Assembly: GCA_913009765.1 (NCBI GenBank)
Contig: CAJVYT010000057.1
Location: 1 to 14,578, forward strand
Origin: an uncultured candidate division Zixibacteria bacterium
GTDB taxonomy: Bacteria > Zixibacteria > MSB-5A5 > GN15 > FEB-12
Reading direction: 5' to 3'
Length of the DNA stretch: 14,578 nucleotides
This document shows, in pieces, positions 7,717-14,464 of the stretch (the first letter of the stretch is position 1; every line of letters starts with the position of its first letter). Both the position numbers and the translations under genes were made by a program. The notes under the pieces are model-generated. The model searched no databases. It saw nothing but the letters and a program-made list of their open reading frames with translations, and was not told the DNA's origin.

Positions 7717-8610
7717 ATGAATAATTTGAAAATTGCAATTCTCATTGTGACTCTCCTGTCAGTCGGTCAGATTTCTGCCCAAGATGGGTTAGCCTTGCTG
7801 CAGACAGCACAAGGTGCTAAACAAGCAGGGTTTGGAGAGGCTGTTGTATCTCTTGCAAACCAAGTAAATGGGACCCATTATAATCCTGCCAATATGATAT
7901 CTATTGACAAGTTTACCGCATCGTTTGGACATACTGAATACTGGGAAAATATTAATTTAGAGTCAGGTTTTTTTGCCGCTCCTCTTACATCTAAAGTAAA
8001 TCTACATGGCGGTATCCGTTTTGCCGCTGTGAATGAACTGGAAAATAGAACTCGTGCTACCGAAGAACCTATTAGTTTATTTGACTTTCATGATATATCT
8101 TTCAAAACAGGACTTACGTATGTTAAGAGTGAAAAACTCTCTTTTGGTTTTGCTTTTGGATGGTTTTTTGAAAAAAATGAACTTTGGAACGGTTCTGCTT
8201 TTAATGTCGATTTAGGAATGCATTATCAAGCATCTCCAAACATTCAACTTGGGGCTGCTGTGACAAATCTTGGTTCCTCGTTTCAATTGACAGCTGATGG
8301 TCAAGAAAGTTCTAACGATATTTCTCTTCCCACAAGGTATTCCGTCGGCGGCAGCTATCAATATAATAAATTTATCGGAGCAATTGATGCTGTAATTATC
8401 AACGATGATTTTAAACTGCATGTTGGTACAGAAGCACATTTGCATGAGATGTTTGACGTTCGTGCCGGATATATGTTTAACTATGACAGTAAGGATTTTT
8501 CTGTCGGGGCAACTTTTACAAAACGAAATATTAAAATAGATTATGCATTTGTACCGTATTCTAATAATTTAGGATCGACACATCTGTTTAATTTCACATT
8601 CAGCATATAA
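7717..8610 (+). CDS. PorV/PorQ-family outer-membrane protein, second copy
   Basis: The 297-residue product starts at ATG 7717. Its AAGG ribosome site overlaps the preceding stop, showing operon-style packing. The signal peptide ends ...GQISA/QDG. The family hallmarks are GAKQAGFGEAVVSL and THYNPANM, matching the MGGA...YNPAG region of the upstream gene. Beta-strand pattern continues to a C-terminal LFNFTFSI, ending in Ile rather than the usual aromatic residue. The two genes look like diverged paralogues from an old tandem duplication. It probably sits in the outer membrane with the upstream barrel and may help export or anchor the Asp-box protein. That link is inferred from gene order and family only. 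Confidence 0.78.
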   Translation: MNNLKIAILIVTLLSVGQISAQDGLALLQTAQGAKQAGFGEAVVSLANQVNGTHYNPANMISIDKFTASFGHTEYWENINLESGFFAAPLTSKVNLHGGIRFAAVNELENRTRATEEPISLFDFHDISFKTGLTYVKSEKLSFGFAFGWFFEKNELWNGSAFNVDLGMHYQASPNIQLGAAVTNLGSSFQLTADGQESSNDISLPTRYSVGGSYQYNKFIGAIDAVIINDDFKLHVGTEAHLHEMFDVRAGYMFNYDSKDFSVGATFTKRNIKIDYAFVPYSNNLGSTHLFNFTFSI

Positions 8611-8636
8611 AATCTTTTTAGGAGTGTTATAAGATT

Positions 8637-9755
8637 ATGGCAAAATACAAAATCGCCTGGCTGCCCGGTGACGGTGTCGGCAATGAAGTTTTGGAAGCAG
8701 CAAAAATAGTCCTCGATAAATTAGAACTTGATGCCGAGTACATTCATGGCGATATAGGCTGGGAATTCTGGAAAACTGAAGCAAATCCGCTTCCTGATAG
8801 AACTATCGACCTTATGAATAATACTGATTGTGCTTTGTTTGGTGCGATTACTTCTCTGCCAAAGGAAGAAGCCGAAAATGAACTTATTCCCGAACTGCAG
8901 GGGAAAGGACATGTATATGCATCGCCGATTGTCAGGCTCAGACAAGAGTTTAATCTCGCAACAAACTTACGTCCGTGTAAGGCATATATCGGAAACCCTC
9001 TGAACTATAGAGATGATATCGATATAGTTGTTTTTAGAGAAAACACTGAAGGGCTCTATGTCGGTTTAGAATTTCATCCGCTTCCTCAAGAATTACGTGA
9101 CTCTATACATAAATATAACAAAAAAATGGCTCGCTTTGACAAAGTTGCCAATGAAGATTTGGCGATTTCTATGCGTATTTTCTCTCGTGAAGGATGCCGT
9201 TCTATTGTGACAGATGCTTTTGAATATGCTAAAAAAACAGGACGGAAATCTGTCACGGTTGTTGAAAAACCAAATGTCATCAGAGAAACATCAGGGCTCA
9301 TGGTTCGCACAGCTCGTGAAGTTGCTAAAAACTACCCCGGTATTGAACTTTGGGAAACAAATATCGATGCTATGTGTATGTGGCTTGTAAAAAATCCGCA
9401 GAATTATTCTGTCATCGCAACATCAAATATGTTTGGTGATATTGTCTCAGACCTATGTGCCCAACTAATTGGTGGTTTAGGTTTTGCGTCATCGGGCAAT
9501 ATCGGTGAAAAATATGCAGTCTTTGAACCAACTCACGGTTCTGCTCCAAAATATGCAGGTCAATACAAAGTCAATCCTATGGCGACACTTTTGACTGTCA
9601 AAATGATGCTGGACTGGCTTGGCGAAACTGAAATGGCTCAAAAACTTGAAACTGCTATCTCTGAAGTTATTGCTGAGAAAAAAGTACGCACCTACGATAT
9701 GGGCGGTTCCAATACGACCCTTGAAATTGGCGAGGCTGTCGCAGCAAAACTGTAG
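8637..9755 (+). CDS. Isocitrate/isopropylmalate-family dehydrogenase, probably isocitrate dehydrogenase
   Basis: This 372-residue beta-decarboxylating dehydrogenase has family motifs LPGDGVGNEV (9-18), RENTEGLYVG (134-143, with the catalytic Tyr), EKPNV (catalytic Lys), WETNIDAM and NMFGDIVSDL (metal-binding Asp residues). The substrate loop reads S96-PIV-RLR102. The Ser matches the phosphorylatable Ser113 of E. coli isocitrate dehydrogenase and not the Glu-Leu of isopropylmalate dehydrogenases, but Asn115 is replaced by Ile98. HGSAPKYAGQYKVNP (300-314) keeps the Lys-Tyr-Val set that marks NADP use in E. coli, and a matching YD follows near the C-terminus; the Arg395 position is Gly. Isocitrate to 2-oxoglutarate in the TCA cycle is most likely; homoisocitrate or another malate-like substrate cannot be excluded. 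The ribosome site TAGGAG (8619-8624) lies 12 nt upstream. It may be read through from the barrel genes 26 nt before it. Confidence 0.85.
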   Translation: MAKYKIAWLPGDGVGNEVLEAAKIVLDKLELDAEYIHGDIGWEFWKTEANPLPDRTIDLMNNTDCALFGAITSLPKEEAENELIPELQGKGHVYASPIVRLRQEFNLATNLRPCKAYIGNPLNYRDDIDIVVFRENTEGLYVGLEFHPLPQELRDSIHKYNKKMARFDKVANEDLAISMRIFSREGCRSIVTDAFEYAKKTGRKSVTVVEKPNVIRETSGLMVRTAREVAKNYPGIELWETNIDAMCMWLVKNPQNYSVIATSNMFGDIVSDLCAQLIGGLGFASSGNIGEKYAVFEPTHGSAPKYAGQYKVNPMATLLTVKMMLDWLGETEMAQKLETAISEVIAEKKVRTYDMGGSNTTLEIGEAVAAKL

Positions 9756-9785
9756 ATATTTAAGGATACTAAATATATATAATCC

Positions 9786-9818
9786 AAGCAGGTTGAATTT
9801 ATTTCAACCTGCTTTTTT
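9786..9818 (+). terminator. Intrinsic terminator after the dehydrogenase
   Basis: A perfect 12-bp stem (9786-9797 with 9803-9814; core GCAGGTTGAA/TTCAACCTGC), a 5-nt loop and a T run (9813-9818) form a textbook Rho-independent terminator 31 nt after the stop codon. Its right arm includes the last codons and stop of the converging rdgB. On the minus strand the hairpin lacks a good T run, so it works mainly for the plus strand. Confidence 0.9.
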
Positions 9819-10409
9819 ATTTAACCTATTTATAATCAGAGTACGGACTTCCTGAAGTGCCAACCCTCTATGAGATATTATATTTTTCTCTTCAATGGTC
9901 ATCTCTGAAAATAGTTTTTGTGATTGCGGGTAGAAAAAAATCGGGTCATACCCAAAACCATCTCTATCGTCTATAGATTCCGCTATGAAGCCCTCAGCTA
10001 TGCCGTCGACGGTTTCAGTAGTAGACTCATCCCAACAGATAGTCATCACACAGCGGAATCGTGCCGTTCGTTTCTCAATAGGAATGTTTTTTAAATCATC
10101 AATAAGCTTTTTGCTATTATCTGTATAAGTTACATTTTCTCCGGCGTAGCGGGATGAGTAAACCCCCGGAGCTCCACTTAAGGCATCTACTTCAAGTCCG
10201 GTGTCGTCTGCCAAGGCGGGGAGACCGGTAAATTCATAAATTGCTTTTGCCTTAAGCAGAGAATTTTCTTCAAGAGTTGTGCCGGTTTCTTCAATATCGG
10301 GAAACTCTAAAAAATCATCACGAGTCATAATAGTGATAGGCAGGTCATCCAAGAGATTTTTCATCTCTTTAATTTTGTCTTGATTATTGGTAGCTAATAC
10401 AAGCTGCAT
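9804..10409 (-). CDS. rdgB: XTP/dITP diphosphatase (non-canonical purine NTP pyrophosphatase, HAM1 family)
   Basis: The 201-residue enzyme hydrolyses dITP, XTP and ITP to monophosphates and so keeps deaminated purines out of DNA and RNA in the cytoplasm. Family motifs are all present: ATNNQDK (6-12), the ETGTTLEEN loop (41-49), LADDTGLEVDAL (66-77, with catalytic D69), GAPGVYSSRYAG, GFGYDPIF (151-158) and SHRG (179-182). Length is typical. The ATG at 10409-10407 has only a weak GGAA ribosome site about 12 nt upstream. The gene is read in the same direction as murI but lies 508 bp away, so it may have its own promoter. Its 3' end doubles as the arm of the opposing terminator. Confidence 0.95.
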   Translation of the reverse strand: MQLVLATNNQDKIKEMKNLLDDLPITIMTRDDFLEFPDIEETGTTLEENSLLKAKAIYEFTGLPALADDTGLEVDALSGAPGVYSSRYAGENVTYTDNSKKLIDDLKNIPIEKRTARFRCVMTICWDESTTETVDGIAEGFIAESIDDRDGFGYDPIFFYPQSQKLFSEMTIEEKNIISHRGLALQEVRTLIINRLNKKAG

Positions 10410-10497
10410 AATTTGTCTATTCCAATTTTAGTTTTTTCTTTAATCATAAATTAGTAGTAAACGGATGATATACGCAATCATTTTTTGTAAATTTTTC

Positions 10498-10528
10498 CGC
10501 AATAGTCATTGCGAACGGAGTCCGCAAT
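10498..10528. repeat. REP-like CGCAAT/ATTGCG element
   Basis: CGCAAT (10498-10503), ATTGCG (10508-10513) and CGCAAT (10523-10528) alternate in orientation, so either neighbouring pair can form a 6-bp stem. The context TCATTGCGAACGGAG is close to the TCATTGCGA...GCAATCT family of dispersed palindromes found in many environmental genomes. Confidence 0.6.
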
Positions 10529-10716
10529 TAGCGGAAGAAGTGTGGTAATCTTATTTTTGAGACCTGCACTTATTCCACTTCCATACAAGGAAATGACAAT
10601 TTTAAAAATATTAAAAGCAGAATGAGCATCCTTTCCGCCTTGGCGGACTCAGTAGGGGACAAGCAGCCTGTTCCTCTAAGACAGCCTCAATGCCCTGTCA
10701 GAACACAAATGGAAAT

Positions 10717-10741
10717 GTTGAGGCATGCCTCAACCCTACAA
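10717..10741. repeat. Palindromic 21-bp repeat, copy 2, in an 18-bp perfect palindrome
   Basis: GTTGAGGCATGCCTCAAC (10717-10734) is a perfect palindrome. The 21 bp from 10721 to 10741 are identical to 3794-3814. The exact match between two unrelated gaps about 6.9 kb apart marks a dispersed intergenic element. Confidence 0.75.
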
Positions 10742-10795
10742 TTGTTTCCCCGAGGAATTAAGGGGTGAGTTTATTTTCATAGTGTTAGGGCTGGA

Positions 10796-10814
10796 CTTCG
10801 TGTCAAGCACGGAG
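10796..10814. repeat. Small hairpin with one G-U pair
   Basis: CTTCGTG (10796-10802) and CACGGAG (10808-10814) can form a 7-bp stem with a 5-nt loop. No adjacent T run is present on either strand, so it is probably part of the repeat mosaic rather than the murI terminator. Confidence 0.4.
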
Positions 10815-10917
10815 ATGAGTTCAAGAGATAGAGATGTCTGGTTTCTCTCAATTATACTTTTTTAGAAGCGGAACCGAGACCTACTATTTTATAAATGGAA
10901 GTGTATATCATGATTTA

Positions 10918-11757
10918 TTAGTATCTGCTAATATCGACTCTGGTGATATTGATGATTTCTCTGCCCATGAAACGTGATGCGACCGATGAAAACTTTTCGG
11001 GAACATCTGATACAAAATATTTTAAATCTCCTTCAGGAGCAGGAACTTGAGAACTATAAGGATGTAACAACTCCATGGTTGTGATTTTTCTAAACGATTC
11101 TTTGGCAGTTTCTTCACCGGAATCAATTAACTTTACATTGTCACCCATAATCTCGGTGATGATATTTTTGAGTAGAGGATAATGGGTACAACCTAAAACT
11201 AAAGTATCAATGCCGACATCAATCATAGTCTGTAAATAATCGCGGGCAATCATATATGTCGCCTCTTTGTCAATATATCCCTCCTCAACAAGGGGAACAA
11301 AAAGAGGACAGGCTAAAGAGAATACTTTCAACAGTGGGTCAATTTCATGAATAAAACTTGCATAAGCATTTGAGTTGATCGTTGCATTGGTTCCGATGAT
11401 TCCGATTTTCCCGTTTTTGGTTTCTTCAGCAGCAGCCTTTGCTCCGGGTTCGATAACTCCGACTATTTTAATATCAGTATCTTTTTGAATCTCCGGTAAT
11501 GCTGTTGATGATGCTGTATTGCAGGCACAGATTATAAATTTAACTTTTTGTTCTGAGAGGAAAGCGATGTCTTGTTTTGTAAATTGTGTTATAATTTCTT
11601 TTGATCGTCCGCCGTATGGGGTCCGTCCAACATCACCGAAATACACAAAATTTTCAAACGGGAGTAATGCAATAATCTCTTTTAAGACAGTTAAGCCTCC
11701 GACTCCCGAGTCAAATATTCCTATTGGTGCTGTGCGGTCATTGTGTAATGTATCCAT
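10918..11757 (-). CDS. murI: Glutamate racemase
   Basis: The 279-residue cytoplasmic enzyme converts L-glutamate to D-glutamate for peptidoglycan stems without a cofactor. The signature motifs are intact: IGIFDSGVGGLTVL (12-25), GDVGRTPYGGRS (41-52), ACNTAS with catalytic C79, and GCTHYPLL with catalytic C190 followed by H192. Length fits the family. The start ATG at 11757-11755 lies 6 nt past the amidase stop without a clear ribosome site, so translation is probably coupled to that gene. Being next to an amidase gives the pair a cell-wall theme. No terminator with a T run follows the stop. Confidence 0.95.
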   Translation of the reverse strand: MDTLHNDRTAPIGIFDSGVGGLTVLKEIIALLPFENFVYFGDVGRTPYGGRSKEIITQFTKQDIAFLSEQKVKFIICACNTASSTALPEIQKDTDIKIVGVIEPGAKAAAEETKNGKIGIIGTNATINSNAYASFIHEIDPLLKVFSLACPLFVPLVEEGYIDKEATYMIARDYLQTMIDVGIDTLVLGCTHYPLLKNIITEIMGDNVKLIDSGEETAKESFRKITTMELLHPYSSQVPAPEGDLKYFVSDVPEKFSSVASRFMGREIINITRVDISRY

Positions 11758-11763
11758 TTGAAA

Positions 11764-13248
11764 TTAGTTGCTTTCGTATTTTGATTTGAATCTTTTGATT
11801 GCTTTATAGACAGATTTTGCAACTTCTTTTTGGTACTTTTTGCTTTTAAGAAGTTTTTCTTCTCTTTTGTTCGAAATGAACCCTGTTTCTAAAAGAACCG
11901 ATGGAGCGTAGACTTTATTTAAGACAAAAAAGCCTGCTTGGTCAACACCTCTTGCTGGAATTTGTAGATTTTTGCGAAACTCTCTATCAACCATAACGGC
12001 GAAGTCATGTGATTCTGTTTGGAACTCGGTCATAATCATTTCATTTATGATACCTAAAATAGGGTCATTAAAGTCAATCATTGGAGTAGTCTCTGTTGAA
12101 CTTTCCGGTTCTTGGTCTCTTAAGAAAGCAGAGTTTTCAAATTGTGCAACCGAGCGTGCAGAATCATTTTTTGCCTGAGCCAAAAAGAAAACATTCCATC
12201 CTCTGACATGTGTTTTCGGCGATGCGTTGGCATGAATTGAGATGAACAAATCACATGCGGACTGGTTGGCAATTTTTGCCCGTTCCTCAAGGGTCATAGT
12301 TTTATCTCGGTCACGAGTCATAATGACTTTGAACTGTTTATCTTTCCGAATGAGTTTGGCAAGTTCTTTGGCAATGGCAAGTGACACATCTTTTTCACGA
12401 ATATTTTTCTGCCCGACAGCACCATAGTCGTTACCACCGTGTCCGGCATCTATGACAATAATATCAATCTTCTTATCAGGTCCGATAGTTGTTTGGGAGT
12501 CGTTTGGGTCCATCTCAAAGTCGGTATCAGCAATAGAAATCTGAATTCGGGAAGGGTTGTTTTGCAGTTTATGATGCCATTTATTGATTTTTCTCTTTAA
12601 GCGAATTGAAATTTGTCCGGTACTGTTTTGCTGATGTGTCTTCAGCTTATACATATATTTGGAGTTCATTCGAGATTGAATTTGAGAACGGTTTAACCTG
12701 CCGTTACGAATTGAAATATTTATCCAGTTTCCCTCGGTAACAAAAATATCATACGCCAATGCGGATGTAAGAAATACTTCCAAAAGAAGTCCGTTTGCTT
12801 TATTGGTACAAGAGATATCAGTTACATTAAAATATTCTGAATTGATACGAATTGTTTTGTTTGTTTTGTCCCAAACAACTTTTTGAAAAATAACTTCATC
12901 CCAAAATCGTATAAATGTCTCGGCAGGCAAAAAGAGTTTACCTTTTTTATAAACAGACGGGTATGTCATGTTAAGCAAAGAATTATTACGCTTGAAATAT
13001 GGTGAGCCTATCACAAATTCAAACCTGTTCGTATCTTCAACAAATTGAATCGTTTGTCCGAGTGATTTCCAATCAAGAGTTCCGCCGACTAATTCTACTA
13101 TTTCGGAAAAGGAAACATAATGTATATCATCTTTTTTAAATGAATCTATCTTTTCTTCAGCACCTGAAATCAGCAAGGTAACGTCTTTTGCCATAGAAAC
13201 ATTAGGGAGCAAGAGAAGTATTAATATAAGAGCAATATATTTACGCAT
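11764..13248 (-). CDS. Exported N-acetylmuramoyl-L-alanine amidase (AMIN + Amidase_3)
   Basis: The 494-residue periplasmic enzyme cleaves the bond between muramic acid and the stem peptide. It has a signal peptide (MRKYIALILILLLLP...SMA/KDV). A copper-amine-oxidase-N-like segment (about 25-135) is followed by a likely AMIN targeting domain (about 140-245). The Amidase_3 domain covers about 262-490. The zinc ligands are H270 (DAGHGG), E285 (REKDVSL) and H339 (SIHANA); the catalytic glutamate is E454 (LLETGF). The stretch between H339 and the catalytic Glu is long (about residues 360-420) and polar, like the regulatory insert of AmiC-type enzymes that need an EnvC/NlpD-like activator; that control is inferred. 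The start codon is 5 nt past the smpB stop, suggesting an smpB-amidase-murI operon. Confidence 0.92.
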   Translation of the reverse strand: MRKYIALILILLLLPNVSMAKDVTLLISGAEEKIDSFKKDDIHYVSFSEIVELVGGTLDWKSLGQTIQFVEDTNRFEFVIGSPYFKRNNSLLNMTYPSVYKKGKLFLPAETFIRFWDEVIFQKVVWDKTNKTIRINSEYFNVTDISCTNKANGLLLEVFLTSALAYDIFVTEGNWINISIRNGRLNRSQIQSRMNSKYMYKLKTHQQNSTGQISIRLKRKINKWHHKLQNNPSRIQISIADTDFEMDPNDSQTTIGPDKKIDIIVIDAGHGGNDYGAVGQKNIREKDVSLAIAKELAKLIRKDKQFKVIMTRDRDKTMTLEERAKIANQSACDLFISIHANASPKTHVRGWNVFFLAQAKNDSARSVAQFENSAFLRDQEPESSTETTPMIDFNDPILGIINEMIMTEFQTESHDFAVMVDREFRKNLQIPARGVDQAGFFVLNKVYAPSVLLETGFISNKREEKLLKSKKYQKEVAKSVYKAIKRFKSKYESN

Positions 13249-13253
13249 ATATT

Positions 13254-13718
13254 TTATAAATCTTTCTTTAAGGCAGATTTAATTTTTCGGGCAGCATCTG
13301 CTTTAGCGATGACCTCACGTTTATCATACTTCTTACGTCCAATAGCCAGGGAGAGTTCGATTTTAAATACTTTACCTTTTAAATAAATAGAAAGAGGAAT
13401 CAGGGTCATCCCTTTTTGTTCAGTTTTAGCTTTGAGTTTACGTATCTCTCTTTTATGAAGCAGTAATCTTCGGATTCGCAGAGGATCATGATTGTTCTCG
13501 TTTGACATTTTATATGGAGAAATATGCAGATTTTTCAGCAAAACTTCTCCATTGTTAATTTCTGCATAGGCATCACTGATATTAACTTTACCGTCACGCA
13601 TAGATTTAACTTCACTTCCCAAAAGAGAAATTCCGACCTCAAGAGTAGCGGTGATTTCGTAATCATGTCTTGCCTTACGGTTTCGGACAATTATTTTATG
13701 TTTCTCAGACTGATTCAT
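13254..13718 (-). CDS. smpB: SsrA-binding protein SmpB
   Basis: The 154-residue RNA-binding protein delivers tmRNA to stalled ribosomes for trans-translation. Conserved parts are present: N-terminal HDYEI, the core LLGSEVKSMRDGKVNISDAY, the HKREI segment, and the basic C-terminal tail GRKKYDKRE...AARKIKSALKKDL that reaches into the mRNA channel. Length is normal. No ribosome site stands before ATG 13718-13716. A weak promoter-like pair (TTGCAA at 13753-13748, 17 bp, TATTCT at 13730-13725) would start transcription almost at the ATG, so a leaderless message is possible but unproven. It is the first gene of the minus-strand run. Confidence 0.95.
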   Translation of the reverse strand: MNQSEKHKIIVRNRKARHDYEITATLEVGISLLGSEVKSMRDGKVNISDAYAEINNGEVLLKNLHISPYKMSNENNHDPLRIRRLLLHKREIRKLKAKTEQKGMTLIPLSIYLKGKVFKIELSLAIGRKKYDKREVIAKADAARKIKSALKKDL

Positions 13719-13804
13719 ACCGACAGAATAGGATTTTTCAGCCGATTTTGCAATTAAAAAGAGCTAAATCATTATGAAAGATATAGTTAATTTACTGTTA
13801 ACTG

Positions 13805-13832
13805 TTTACAGCAATATGTCGATACTTATTAA
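13805..13832 (+). promoter_or_regulatory. Possible promoter for the receiver gene
   Basis: TTTACA (13805-13810) resembles a -35 box and TATTAA (13827-13832), 16 bp on, a weak -10 box. The -10 lies inside the left arm of the inverted repeat at 13821-13849, so a protein bound there could block initiation. The match is modest. Confidence 0.35.
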
Positions 13833-13849
13833 TGATGATAGTAAGTATC
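13821..13849. promoter_or_regulatory. 11-bp inverted repeat ahead of the receiver gene
   Basis: GATACTTATTA (13821-13831) pairs with TAGTAAGTATC (13839-13849), with one G-T mispair and a 7-nt loop; the outer 8 bp are perfect. It ends 17 nt before the AAGGGGG ribosome site. It could be an operator or a leader hairpin. A second, smaller pair, AGTTAA/TTAACT, lies at 13785-13803. Confidence 0.45.
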
Positions 13850-13877
13850 AATGTTCCTTGTAGATAAGGGGGAAAGT

Positions 13878-14276
13878 ATGACTGCTAATGAAGCGAAACA
13901 AAAACGTATTTTGATAATAGATGATGATGAGGTAATTACCGGTTTGATTCAGACTCTCTTGTCAAAAGAAGGGTATACTGTTTATACTGCGAATAATGGT
14001 CTTGATGGCGAAAAAATGGCTTTAGAGAATAAACCGCATCTCATTTTTATGGATATTAGTATGCCGGAACAAGATGGCTATGAAACAACAGAAAAAATAA
14101 AAAATTATCCTGAATTACGTGAAATCCCGATTGTCTTTTTAACCGGGCAATCTGCCGGTGAAGATAAAGGAAGAGCGTTTGCCAAGGGGGGAACCTCTTT
14201 TATATGTAAACCATTTGCCAATCAACAGCTTATAAGTTTAACAACATTGATTCTTGAAACTGTTCAAGTTGATTAA
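13878..14276 (+). CDS. Stand-alone response-regulator receiver protein
   Basis: The start ATG at 13878 is chosen because AAGGGGG (13866-13872) lies just upstream. The in-frame ATG at 13851 has no ribosome site and abuts an inverted repeat. The 132-residue product is a single CheY-like receiver: acidic pocket D15-D16-D17, phospho-acceptor D59 (FMDISMP), switch T89 (FLTG) and K111-P112 (CKPF). No output domain follows, so it would signal through a protein partner, as CheY or Spo0F do. Its kinase is not in this window. A second receiver gene starts 61 nt downstream. Confidence 0.92.
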   Translation: MTANEAKQKRILIIDDDEVITGLIQTLLSKEGYTVYTANNGLDGEKMALENKPHLIFMDISMPEQDGYETTEKIKNYPELREIPIVFLTGQSAGEDKGRAFAKGGTSFICKPFANQQLISLTTLILETVQVD

Positions 14277-14337
14277 GGTTTTTAATAAAGAAGTCGATAT
14301 AGTTTGCAGACACTAAAAAGAAAGAAATTACTAAGTT

Positions 14338-14406
14338 ATGTCATATAAACTTGACTTAAATACAGCCAAGATTTTCATCGTTGATGATGAACCGGAAATT
14401 ACTGAA
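14338..14406 (+). CDS. Second response-regulator receiver, N-terminus only (cut by adapter)
   Basis: ATG 14338 opens 23 genomic codons ending ...KIFIVDDEPEITE, the first beta-strand and acidic DDE motif of a receiver domain. At 14407 the reading frame enters Illumina adapter, so everything after that is false. Output domain and length are unknown. It is tandem to the receiver at 13878, suggesting one signalling locus. No strong ribosome site precedes it. Confidence 0.7.
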
Positions 14407-14464
14407 AGATCGGAAGAGCGTCGTGTAGGGAAAGAGTGTAGATCTCGGTGGTCGCCGTATCATT
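14407..14464. other. Illumina TruSeq universal adapter, reverse complement (artefact)
   Basis: From AGATCGGAAGAGCGTC at 14407 to CCGTATCATT at 14464 the 58 bases match, from memory of the published oligo, the reverse complement of the TruSeq universal adapter without mismatch. The genome ends at about 14406; the first A could be either. Confidence 0.97.

Larger units (their letters stand above)
10410..10917. other. 508-bp intergenic region: mosaic of palindromic repeats
   Basis: No credible gene is seen. From left to right it holds alternating CGCAAT/ATTGCG units (10498-10528), a TCCGCC-TT-GGCGGA palindrome (10634-10647) and a GACAG/CTGTC pair near 10679-10700. An 18-bp perfect palindrome (10717-10734) belongs to the repeated 21-mer, and a CTTCGTG/CACGGAG hairpin (10796-10814) follows. 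A TATGAT on the minus strand near 10443 could be a -10 box for rdgB, but no -35 was found. A small RNA cannot be excluded. Confidence 0.6.

Noticed and set aside
10498..10528. CRISPR-like repeats
   Set aside because: The units are 6 bp, alternate in orientation and have no regular spacers or cas genes nearby; they fit REP elements.
10410..10917. tRNA or other known RNA gene in the gap
   Set aside because: No cloverleaf, TTCGA-type T-loop or CCA end was found; the stems seen are unrelated palindromes.
13851..13877. Upstream ATG as start of the receiver gene
   Set aside because: No ribosome site precedes it and it abuts the inverted repeat; ATG 13878 has a strong AAGGGGG site and gives a standard receiver N-terminus.
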